Positions 26,542-33,536 of a stretch of 38,951 bases of DNA are shown in pieces (the first letter of the stretch is position 1; every line of letters begins with the position of its first letter). Source of the DNA: Cyanobacteria bacterium UBA791 (GTDB lineage: Bacteria > Cyanobacteriota > Vampirovibrionia > Gastranaerophilales > Gastranaerophilaceae). The notes below the pieces were generated by a model. It was not told the DNA's origin. It saw nothing but the letters and a program-made list of their open reading frames with translations, and ran no database searches. The translations under genes were made by a program, and so were the position numbers. The stretch is from NCBI GenBank assembly GCA_002297005.1, contig DBIX01000074.1, positions 1-38,951 on the forward strand. Reading direction: 5' to 3'.

Positions 26542-27807
26542 ATGGAATCATTGCTTTTACCCCTACAACAGAAATTGCCGAAGACGATAGTCCGAGGGGT
26601 TGGTATGGCTGCGATACTTGGAATTGTAGCCTTGACAACAACATATATTCAAGGGATGCCTATACTTGCAAAGGATTTGCTAGCACACAACACAGCGATA
26701 GCACCTTTATTAAATACTGATACAAGGAATATAGAAAAAGAGATTGAGGATTACAATACTCAGACAAGGAATAAGTATAGGGGTGGGGTTGTATATGATG
26801 TAGACACAGGTATAAAACATATTAGGCTAAGAAAATATTACCAAGGCAGACCTGTAAGCATAAATGTAGTGGAGATAAACCAAAACATTAATCCTGATAT
26901 AAGGATAAAACCAGAACTAGCAACATCAAGACTAGCATCAAAAAGAAGTATTTCAACAATAGCAAAAAAAGACAATTCAATAGTAGCAATAAACGGAACA
27001 TTTTTTAAACCCCAAACGGGCGTTCCTCTTGGAACTTTAATGATTAACGGAAAAATGTATACTGGACCTATATACGATAGGGTAGCTATGGGCATTTTTG
27101 AAAGCAAGGATGGAACAACTTTCAACATGTCTAGAGTTCAACTTGACGCAAAAATTAAGAGCAACAATACAGAAGTTAAGATTGATAATATTAACCAACC
27201 AAGAATGTTATCAACTTACGTACTTGCATATAGCCCTGAATGGGGACAATTTGCACCACCATCACCAAAAGGTGGAATGCAATTAGCAATCGCAGAAGAC
27301 GGAAAAATTTTAAAAGCTTCAGCAAATAGATTAGAAATTCCAGAAAACGGATACGTAATCGTTGGACCAACAAGTAAGTTGAGTGCTTTTTACGGTAAGA
27401 AAAAAGTTAAAGTTGAAATAAACACAAACCCTGATTGGCAAAACGTAACACACATAATTAGCGGTGGACCATACTTAGTAAAAAATGGTGAAAAATTTAT
27501 AGATACAAAAGAACAAAAATTATTAGCTATTGGTGGCAGAAACCCAAGAACAGCAATAGGTTATACAGCCGATAATAAATTAATTTTAGTGGCAGTAGAC
27601 GGACGAGAAAACAGTTCAATCGGTTTAACACTAAATGAATTAGCAAACTTGATGAAAGAATTGGGTTGCACAAATGCTATGAACTTAGATGGCGGTGGCT
27701 CAACTGTAATGTACGTAAACGGAAGAATAGTTAATAAACCACAAACACAAGGTGGCATAGCTCTTTCAAATGCCTTAACTGTTAAAACAGTATCAAAAGA
27801 GGGCTAG
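26542..27807 (+). CDS. Exported phosphodiester glycosidase family protein (NAGPA/DUF2233)
   Basis: 421 residues. The N-terminus has three basic residues and then a hydrophobic segment (about residues 22-42), acting as signal anchor or signal peptide. The catalytic domain shows VAINGTFFKPQTGVPLGTLMI, GGRNPRTAIGYT and ELGCTNAMNLDGGGSTVMYV, the D-G-G-G-S-T hallmark of phosphodiester glycosidases that remove GlcNAc from phosphodiester-linked glycans. It probably works on cell-envelope polymers. An alternative ATG at 26605 has a better ribosome binding site (GAGGGG) but would drop the basic residues of the export signal. Confidence 0.88.
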   Translation: MESLLLPLQQKLPKTIVRGVGMAAILGIVALTTTYIQGMPILAKDLLAHNTAIAPLLNTDTRNIEKEIEDYNTQTRNKYRGGVVYDVDTGIKHIRLRKYYQGRPVSINVVEINQNINPDIRIKPELATSRLASKRSISTIAKKDNSIVAINGTFFKPQTGVPLGTLMINGKMYTGPIYDRVAMGIFESKDGTTFNMSRVQLDAKIKSNNTEVKIDNINQPRMLSTYVLAYSPEWGQFAPPSPKGGMQLAIAEDGKILKASANRLEIPENGYVIVGPTSKLSAFYGKKKVKVEINTNPDWQNVTHIISGGPYLVKNGEKFIDTKEQKLLAIGGRNPRTAIGYTADNKLILVAVDGRENSSIGLTLNELANLMKELGCTNAMNLDGGGSTVMYVNGRIVNKPQTQGGIALSNALTVKTVSKEG

Positions 27808-27818
27808 GGGAAAGAGAC

Positions 27819-27847
27819 TTGCACACTATAAAAAAATACGTTATAAT
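27819..27847 (+). promoter_or_regulatory. Antisense RNA promoter of element A
   Basis: TTGCAC (27819-27824), 17 nt, TATAAT (27842-27847). The predicted +1, 7 nt later at 27854, is the first base of the terminal ATAACAAGTGG of element A. It reads against the small hydrophobic ORF. Confidence 0.75.
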
Positions 27848-27853
27848 ATAAAC

Positions 27854-27954
27854 ATAACAAGTGGCATTTAGCGAAAGCTAAAATTTTACACCACCGCGTT
27901 TTATTATGAGAATAAAACTAGCGTTATGATTGCGAGTCTCAACGCTAGTTTTTG
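27854..27954 (+). ncRNA. Putative ~100-nt antisense antitoxin RNA (element A)
   Basis: Expected to start at 27854 and end in the T run at 27949-27953. It has three hairpins in order: TTTAGC-GAAA-GCTAAA (27867-27882, a GNRA tetraloop), TTTTATT..AATAAAA, and the terminator stem ACTAGCGTT..AACGCTAGT (27917-27949) followed by TTTTTG. It is complementary to the last part of the peptide ORF and to the 3' end of its mRNA, the convergent tail-to-tail arrangement of txpA/RatA-type systems. Confidence 0.7.
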
Positions 27955-28014
27955 TTTATTGAACAAAAGTGCTATTATATAGAATATAACGGCCAGCGTT
28001 TTAACTGTTGTCAT
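27904..28014 (-). CDS. 36-aa hydrophobic peptide, putative type I toxin (copy A)
   Basis: The peptide begins MTTVKTLAVIFYIIALLFN, then KQK, then a second hydrophobic stretch LALRLAIITLVLFS. Two short hydrophobic segments flank a polar NKQK centre, as expected for a small membrane-active peptide. TTGGAGGTGTTGCTT gives a strong Shine-Dalgarno. It shares 24 of 35 aligned residues with copy B at 37364-37471, and several codon differences are synonymous (TAT/TAC, TTG/TTA, AAA/AAG) or conservative, which argues for selection on protein. Toxicity is inferred from architecture. I do not recognise the family. Confidence 0.75.
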   Translation of the reverse strand: MTTVKTLAVIFYIIALLFNKQKLALRLAIITLVLFS

Positions 28015-28271
28015 AAGCAACACCTCCAATCTCGACGCAAGTACCGCCGTTTAAAGAAATGTGTGGTGTCCACTTGTTATATTTTTGTCATTGTACAAAT
28101 ATATAACATATATTATATGAATATTCGTTAGAACTCCATACATTATTTAAACTAAATTTTACTTTCTACCTACTACTTTCCTCTAATATTTCAAATCAAA
28201 AATATACCGTGTTTGTTTAATAGAAAAAAACAATAATAGACCTTAACATTCATAAGGAAAGAGGGGTACTT

Positions 28272-29258
28272 ATGAAACGATATTGGGTATTGTTGGCTTG
28301 TATAATATGTTTAACAACCTCTCCTAGTTTTGGATTTGGTGGATATAGTACATTAATAACTCCTATTGAAAACTCATTTTATGGAGTTGATTATGCAGAG
28401 GAGAAAGACGAAGCTAGACTTCAAAGACTTGAAGAAACCGTTTATGGCGAAGCCAAAACTGGTGATATAAAAACACGATTAAATAAACTGAGAAATGATA
28501 TTTCTGCAGATTTAATAGGTAAGGAAATAGAAGCTAAACCTGACACTTTTGCTGATGATAGCCCAAAGACTGCATATTCTGATTCATATACAGATAGACA
28601 GACTCCAAAAGAGCCTACAGTTTATAAAGAAGATTCTAGCGTAAGTTACCCTGTTGTAGATACGATGGAACAAATTGTGTTCAAAAAAGAATATAAAAAT
28701 AGTGATATAAACAATAGATTAACTAAACTTGAACAAGAGGTTTATAAACAAATCTATCCGTCTGATGATTTGTATACAAGGGTAGATAGATTAAAGAAAA
28801 GCCTATTAATAGAGGAAGACAAATATTTGGCAAATTATCAGGACGTATTTTCTGATGACAACCCAACTTATCAAGATTTTGAAGACTATAAACCTAATTA
28901 CAATAGAAACTATAACAATAATGCTCAACAATATTATAGTTTTGGTGGAAATAATAGTAATGACAATAATTATTATAACAATAATAAGACCGTATCACTT
29001 GATGATATTGAAAAATCAGTATTAAAAAGACGATACAAAAATGACGATACAAATACACGTTTGAGTAGAATTGAAAACAAATTATTCCAAACAGATTTTC
29101 AAGAGGACGATGACTTAACGAGAATGAACAGAATCACCATGGCACATAATGCACAAAAAGCATCAAATGCTTATCGAGGTGCAGGCTTACAAGAAAAAAT
29201 GGCAACTGTAATGCAAATAGGTATGACAGTCTTGATGATTTTGGCGATGGTGTTGTAG
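28272..29258 (+). CDS. Exported protein with RLxxLE-type repeats and a C-terminal membrane segment
   Basis: 328 residues of unknown function. An N-terminal signal peptide (about residues 1-22) is followed by repeated modules of the form RLxxLExxVY..[4-8]..D..TRLxxL: residues about 50-80, 130-178 and 235-285. Each module consists of two copies of a short helical motif around a G/N-D turn. An Asn/Tyr/Asp-rich low-complexity linker lies at about 200-235, and a hydrophobic C-terminus (VMQIGMTVLMILAMVL) could anchor it. AGAGGGG lies upstream of the ATG. Probably an envelope protein; no enzyme motif is seen. Confidence 0.8.
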   Translation: MKRYWVLLACIICLTTSPSFGFGGYSTLITPIENSFYGVDYAEEKDEARLQRLEETVYGEAKTGDIKTRLNKLRNDISADLIGKEIEAKPDTFADDSPKTAYSDSYTDRQTPKEPTVYKEDSSVSYPVVDTMEQIVFKKEYKNSDINNRLTKLEQEVYKQIYPSDDLYTRVDRLKKSLLIEEDKYLANYQDVFSDDNPTYQDFEDYKPNYNRNYNNNAQQYYSFGGNNSNDNNYYNNNKTVSLDDIEKSVLKRRYKNDDTNTRLSRIENKLFQTDFQEDDDLTRMNRITMAHNAQKASNAYRGAGLQEKMATVMQIGMTVLMILAMVL

Positions 29259-29325
29259 GTACCCTCACACTCAAAATGTGCGAGAAAACAGTTATGTAGG
29301 TCAGCTTTACCAATCCGACAGCTTT

Positions 29326-29357
29326 GGATTGCGTCGTCGTTTCACTCCTTGCAATGA
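29326..29357. repeat. GGATTGC..GCAATGAC dispersed repeat
   Basis: GGATTGCGTCGTCGTTTCAC continuing to TTGCAATGAC. Close copies are at 31558, 33300 and 33404. The ends are short inverted repeats (ATTGC/GCAAT). Confidence 0.7.
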
Positions 29358-29363
29358 CAAAAT

Positions 29364-29397
29364 CAAAGAGGGCGAGTTTTTAAACTCGCCCTCTTTG
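29364..29397. terminator. Bidirectional intrinsic terminator
   Basis: CAAAGAGGGCGAGTTT and its exact complement around a TT loop. It separates the (+) repeat protein from the end of the (-) glycine-zipper gene. Confidence 0.85.
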
Positions 29398-29420
29398 GTT
29401 CTATAATCTATAACTCTTTA

Positions 29421-31340
29421 TTATTCTTGAGTTTTTTTAGTACCATCTGCATTGATTTTGCCAGCGTGGAATTCATCAATCATTTTCATAATTTCAGCAT
29501 CTGATTTGCCTTCGATTGCAGAAGCACTAATACCATAAGTTCTAGCATCTTTGTATGTTTGTGATTTATCATCAACTTGAGTTGTAGTACCTGAAACATC
29601 AGCTGTACCAGCATCTTGAGTTTGTGTGCTAGCATATTGGTTAACTGCTTGAGAAGCTTGAGCAAGACCTTGAGTAGCTGTGTTACCTACAAGAGTTGTA
29701 GTTTGAACAACTTCTTGAGCAACATTTAAGTTACCAGCTGCTACAGAACCTGTAGCTACATAGTTACCAGTTGCGGCAGTACCTTTAGTAGCGATATCGC
29801 CTTTGCCCATTGCATTAGACATCCAGTTGTTCATTTTACCATTGAATTCTTGAATTGCACTTAAGAATTGACCTTTACCTTGATCAACCATTGCTGCGAA
29901 TTGAGCAGTATCACCAATACAAGTTGCAGCTGAACCTAAGCAAGATAAGCCAGATGCAAGAGCACCTAAGTAATTACCGTTAGCAATATTTGTTACTGTT
30001 GTACCTGCAGAACCAACTGCTATAGTTGCATTACCTACGGCTTGAGTAGCTTTACCAACTTTTTGAGTTGTCATACCAGCTTGACCTAAGCCTTTACCAA
30101 CTGTAGTAACTGTATTACCAACAGCAATTGTAGTTTGACCAGCAGCACCTACGCCGATACCAGCACCTGTTACAGCACTACCAGCTGGAGCTGTAAATAC
30201 ACCTGGAAGTAATGAAGCTCCTAATGATTTCAAGCCGGCACCAAGACCTTGCATTACGCCACCTGCAGCTTTAACACCTGTACCTGCTGCAACTGTTGTG
30301 CTACCTGCAACTGTCATACCAACACCAACGGCTTGTGTAGCAATACCAGCCAATTTAGTGTAGTTACCATATTCTGTAATCTTAGCGAATGCTTGACCTG
30401 ATGCTTGAGTATCAGCAACACCTTGAGTTGATGCTTCATTTGAAGCTTCAGTAGTAGCTATAACGTTTGTTTCTGTATCATCTACATAGTTAATTTGTAA
30501 TTCTGTTGCAGTTTCAGAACATTGAATAATTGTTTCTTGTAAATCTGTATTTTGATTTTCAATTTCAAGTAATCTTGCATAAATTGCTTGAGTTCTTTCA
30601 GTCTTAGATGAATCATTTGATGGAGATAATGTTGGAGCCATTCCACCTTGAGTTGGTTGAACACCGCTTGAAATCAAGCCACCTTTACCAGCTTTTCCAG
30701 TATTTACTGGTTTATTGTTACCAGTAGGAATATTTAAACCGTAAGCACTATTTTCGCCACCAGCTGCAGCCATTGCTGTTGAAAATCCACCAGCTCCACT
30801 TTCATCAGCAGTTAAACCTTCAAGCTCTGCACCTAAAGCTTCTGCTTCAACCATGTTTGCAGCAATTTGAGCACCAGCATCGTTCATTGTATCCAAAGCT
30901 TCTTGAATTTGAGCAACGATAGCTTCTTTACCAGCTTCGCAATTTGTTTGCATTTCTTGGATTGCTACTGAGTTTGCTAAAGCTACTTCACCAAGTTGTT
31001 GAATTGAAGCAGCATCTGTATTTGCTTCACCTTGTTCAACAACTGCTACTGCACTTGTATCTTCAGTTTGTTCTTGATCATCCAAACCTTCAGTTAATTC
31101 ATAGTTTGCAGTATCATTACTTTCTGTACTTACTGCAAAATTTGTTTTACCAGTATCATTTGTTTTGTTTACATTGTTATTAGTATTATTACCTGCAGCA
31201 ATAACTTCTTTCTTTGCTGCTTTTACTTTATTTTTTGTTTTTCTACTAACGAAAAGACCCCCTGGCGTTTTAATATCGTCAGCAATTTTCTTTCCATCAA
31301 TACCTGATACATTACTGTAAGAACCGATTGAATCTACCAT
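29421..31340 (-). CDS. Large Gly/Ala/Thr-rich hydrophobic protein, putative flagellar-system secreted protein
   Basis: 639 residues, function unknown. The N-terminus is polar and lacks a signal peptide. Residues about 120-290 are helical with Gln/Glu/Ala. Residues about 325-480 are a striking series of Gly-x3-Gly and Gly-x6-Gly hydrophobic segments (AGVGxTVAGST, GVMQGLGAGLKSLGA, GAGIGVGAAGQTTIAVGNTV), a glycine-zipper pattern seen in membrane-inserting proteins. The C-terminus is Gln/Thr-rich and ends in a short helical EF-like or SH-like charged tail. A sigma-28-like promoter, AAGGAG before the ATG, and the position after fliR suggest late flagellar-regulon expression and export through the flagellar channel; this is inference. 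Confidence 0.8.
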   Translation of the reverse strand: MVDSIGSYSNVSGIDGKKIADDIKTPGGLFVSRKTKNKVKAAKKEVIAAGNNTNNNVNKTNDTGKTNFAVSTESNDTANYELTEGLDDQEQTEDTSAVAVVEQGEANTDAASIQQLGEVALANSVAIQEMQTNCEAGKEAIVAQIQEALDTMNDAGAQIAANMVEAEALGAELEGLTADESGAGGFSTAMAAAGGENSAYGLNIPTGNNKPVNTGKAGKGGLISSGVQPTQGGMAPTLSPSNDSSKTERTQAIYARLLEIENQNTDLQETIIQCSETATELQINYVDDTETNVIATTEASNEASTQGVADTQASGQAFAKITEYGNYTKLAGIATQAVGVGMTVAGSTTVAAGTGVKAAGGVMQGLGAGLKSLGASLLPGVFTAPAGSAVTGAGIGVGAAGQTTIAVGNTVTTVGKGLGQAGMTTQKVGKATQAVGNATIAVGSAGTTVTNIANGNYLGALASGLSCLGSAATCIGDTAQFAAMVDQGKGQFLSAIQEFNGKMNNWMSNAMGKGDIATKGTAATGNYVATGSVAAGNLNVAQEVVQTTTLVGNTATQGLAQASQAVNQYASTQTQDAGTADVSGTTTQVDDKSQTYKDARTYGISASAIEGKSDAEIMKMIDEFHAGKINADGTKKTQE

Positions 31341-31383
31341 AACTTTTTACTCCTTATTTTCCTATACATAATCCTATATCATG

Positions 31384-31412
31384 CATGTCGACACATGTTC
31401 AGCCAAACTTTA
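31384..31412 (-). promoter_or_regulatory. Sigma-28 (FliA/SigD)-like promoter
   Basis: On the minus strand TAAAGTTT (31405-31412), 11 nt, then TGTCGACAT (31385-31393). It has the same layout as the site at 23773-23801. The predicted transcript would start about 40 nt before the ATG at 31340. Confidence 0.65.
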
Positions 31413-31457
31413 ATAATCAAATCAATTTCTGTAACATTTGTTAACAATTAATAATTT

Positions 31458-31590
31458 TGTCATCCTGAACTTGATTCAGGATCTGATATTGGTGAATGAA
31501 AAATGCGTTCGTTTGTCAGATTCCGGATCAATGTCCGAAATGACATGTTTTTATTTTGGATTGCTTCGTCGTTTCACTCTTCGCAATGAC
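31458..31590. repeat. Cluster of dispersed palindromic repeats downstream of fliR
   Basis: TCATCCTGAACTTGATTCAG (31459 onward), a related ATTCCGGATCAATGTCCGAA copy, and GGATTGCTTCGTCGTTTCAC...CGCAATGAC (31558-31590). No coding potential is visible. Confidence 0.7.
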
Positions 31591-31607
31591 ATAAATCTTA
31601 CATACAT

Positions 31608-32390
31608 CTAAAATATATTTGCGTAAGATGTAAAGTAATCAGAAATAACGCTAAATAACATTGGCAAAATCCATATCATAATAGCTGCACCCAATACAGG
31701 TTTAAATAGGAATGATAATTGGAACACGTTTACTTGTGGTGCAGTTTTTGAAATTACACCCAAGATAATATCTTGTCCCAAGGTTGCCAAAAGAACAGGG
31801 GACGCTATTTGTAGCCCCATATACAAAACATTTGATGATAACTGTATTACATAATCTAAATTTACAAGTTGTTGAAGAGGAATTGATGCTGAATAAATAG
31901 GAAACAACTCAAAAGTTCTCATCAACGCTCTAAACAACCAATAAACACCGCCAACTTGTATAAAAATCAGAATGCCTAGTAAACCAAAAATTCTACTCAA
32001 AATTGAAGTTTGAGATTGAGTTGTAGGGTCAAGTACCATAGCAGAAGATAAACCCATTTGCATATTAATCATATCTCCGCCAGCCTCAATAGCCAAAAGT
32101 AATAACTGAGCAACAAAACCTATCATTGCACCTACTGCATAATTTAAGATTAATGCCATAAGCAAAGCACCAAAATCATTAAATGGCAGAGGTTTTGGTT
32201 GAATTAGTCCTACAATCATTACTGTCACAAGAATAGCAAGGCAAAGTCTTATCATAGAAAAGATTTCTTTTCTATTCAAAAGAGGTGCAAATCTAAAAAA
32301 ACCTGCAACTCTTGCAAATACAACAAGACCTGAACCAAAATAGGTCATAAACATTGGAAATAATGAATTTAATCCGTTTAGAAATTCCAT
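31608..32390 (-). CDS. fliR: Flagellar export gate protein FliR
   Basis: Integral membrane component of the flagellar type III export gate (FliPQR). 260 residues, normal length, with about six hydrophobic segments. Family features: ARVAGFFRFAPLLNRKEI near residue 26, GFVAQLLLLAIEAGGDMINMQMGLS (about 90-114), P-x-LLATLGQDIILGVISKTAPQVNVFQLSF in the C-terminal half. The ATG overlaps the stop of the CpaC-like gene (TAATG), so the two are translationally coupled. Confidence 0.95.
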   Translation of the reverse strand: MEFLNGLNSLFPMFMTYFGSGLVVFARVAGFFRFAPLLNRKEIFSMIRLCLAILVTVMIVGLIQPKPLPFNDFGALLMALILNYAVGAMIGFVAQLLLLAIEAGGDMINMQMGLSSAMVLDPTTQSQTSILSRIFGLLGILIFIQVGGVYWLFRALMRTFELFPIYSASIPLQQLVNLDYVIQLSSNVLYMGLQIASPVLLATLGQDIILGVISKTAPQVNVFQLSFLFKPVLGAAIMIWILPMLFSVISDYFTSYANIF

Positions 32391-32767
32391 TACTTTACGC
32401 CCTCAGTTCTTGGTGGTAAATCTATTTGAAATAATTGTGGTGGGGGGTCAAGTTTTACAAAGTCTAACCCAGTATTTTTCTTAAAAACAGTTCTATTCTT
32501 TTTTACTGTTACAGGAACAGTTATTGTTTCATCCTTAAATTCAAATATTAATATTGCTTTTCCCTCACTTTTTGGAGAAATCAATATTGTATCCTTTTCA
32601 TTCATAATAGTTACTAACACATTTGCAGTAACAATGTTTCTATCAGAAGACACAACTTTACTTACAGGCTTTGTTGTATGCACAACATAATCGTCAAAAG
32701 CAAAAACTTTTGGAATAAAAATTGCACACATTAAAATTATTACAAAATAGAAAAGCCCTTTTTTCAA
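32390..32767 (-). CDS. Exported small protein resembling the CpaC/secretin N-terminal pilus domain
   Basis: 125 residues starting at a TTG 2 nt after the fliQ stop, with AGAGG inside the end of fliQ. The signal peptide is MKKGLFYFVIILMCAIFIPKVFA (cleavage near FAF-D). The mature part, with ..VVSSDRNIVTANV.. and ..TILISPKSEGKAILIF.., resembles the N-terminal beta domain of CpaC-type secretins (bound near a ring entrance), but no secretin channel domain follows. Its place inside the fliQ-fliR operon is not a standard flagellar arrangement; a periplasmic partner of the export gate or basal body is possible. Confidence 0.75.
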   Translation of the reverse strand: MKKGLFYFVIILMCAIFIPKVFAFDDYVVHTTKPVSKVVSSDRNIVTANVLVTIMNEKDTILISPKSEGKAILIFEFKDETITVPVTVKKNRTVFKKNTGLDFVKLDPPPQLFQIDLPPRTEGVK

Positions 32768-32769
32768 AT

Positions 32770-33273
32770 TTATCTACCTCTTCTAAATTTAATAGTTAAA
32801 TCTTCTAAGAAATCTGGTTTTGGATCAGCAGAATCTCTTTGTTGAATATATCTTTCTTGATTCTTAAGTTTTGAACCAAGACCTGTTGGAGCTGTTGAAT
32901 CCTTTGAAAAATTACCATTTAATTTATCAGGTTCAGACGCATTAAACTCATCCATAAAAGGTGGTTTTGTATATTTATAGTAATTACTACTCAAAACATA
33001 ATTATCGCTACGTGGAACAACATTGAATGCAAGAGCCATACCATCAGTAAATAGGTTAGTTAAAATTCTTACAAATCCAACACCACCAATACAAATAACT
33101 AAAAACACGGCCAAAATTTTTGGAGCAGCAGCAATTGTTTGCTCTTGTACTTGGGTAACGGCTTGTAAAATACCTACAACCAAACCAATACCAGCTGCAA
33201 CAAGCACGCAAGGCATTGAAATTGAAAGCATTGCTACAAAACCTTTTGCCATATATTCCATTAACATTTCCAT
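32770..33273 (-). CDS. fliQ: Flagellar export gate protein FliQ with a long C-terminal tail
   Basis: The first ~90 residues are a normal FliQ: two transmembrane hairpin helices with SISMPCVLVAAGIGLVVGIL and TQVQEQTIAAAPKILAVFLV (Q-E-x-T motif). The protein then continues for about 75 residues of polar, Asp/Asn/Ser-rich sequence (through FMDEFNASEP... to IKFRRGR), giving 167 residues against a usual ~89. The tail shows no known domain. GAGGA lies about 10 nt before the ATG. The 263-nt gap from fliP is filled with repeats. Confidence 0.92.
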   Translation of the reverse strand: MEMLMEYMAKGFVAMLSISMPCVLVAAGIGLVVGILQAVTQVQEQTIAAAPKILAVFLVICIGGVGFVRILTNLFTDGMALAFNVVPRSDNYVLSSNYYKYTKPPFMDEFNASEPDKLNGNFSKDSTAPTGLGSKLKNQERYIQQRDSADPKPDFLEDLTIKFRRGR

Positions 33274-33295
33274 AGTATGTTTTCCTCTTTTTATT

Positions 33296-33536
33296 TTTTG
33301 GATTGCTTCGTCACTACGTTCATCGCAATGACTTTACTGTCATCCTGAACTTGTTTCAGGATCTTACCAATGGTGAATTTTCAAAATCAACATTGGAATT
33401 TTTGGATTGTTTCGTCACTACGTTCCTCGCAATGACATGATGTCTTGGATTATTCGGGTTGTCGAGGGAGTAACGTCCAGCTCCACCTTGCTGGCTAGGT
33501 TCACTCACGCTCACACGTCGCCCTACCGAAAATCCA
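33296..33536. repeat. Repeat cluster separating fliP and fliQ
   Basis: Contains GGATTGCTTCGTCACTACGT..CGCAATGAC (33300-33332), TCATCCTGAACTTGTTTCAG GATCT (33340-33364), a second GGATTGTTTCGTCACTACGT..CGCAATGAC (33404-33437), and a more GC-rich tract (about 33447-33536) with GCTCCACCTTGCTGGC and CACTCACGCTCACACG. Open frames across it are products of the repeats, not genes. Confidence 0.75.

Larger units (their letters stand above)
27854..28080 (-). other. Element A: putative type I toxin-antitoxin module
   Basis: A 227-bp unit bounded by ATAACAAGTGG / CCACTTGTTAT inverted ends. Compared with element B (37300-37521, opposite orientation), the first 17 nt and last 41 nt (read on the peptide strand) are identical, and the Shine-Dalgarno and coding region are conserved. 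The stretch before the Shine-Dalgarno differs. It contains a sense peptide gene, an antisense promoter just outside the 3' end, and an antisense terminator inside the coding region. Confidence 0.75.

Noticed and set aside
29326..33437. CRISPR array from recurring ~32-nt units
   Set aside because: Units are few, scattered and irregularly spaced, with no spacers or cas genes.
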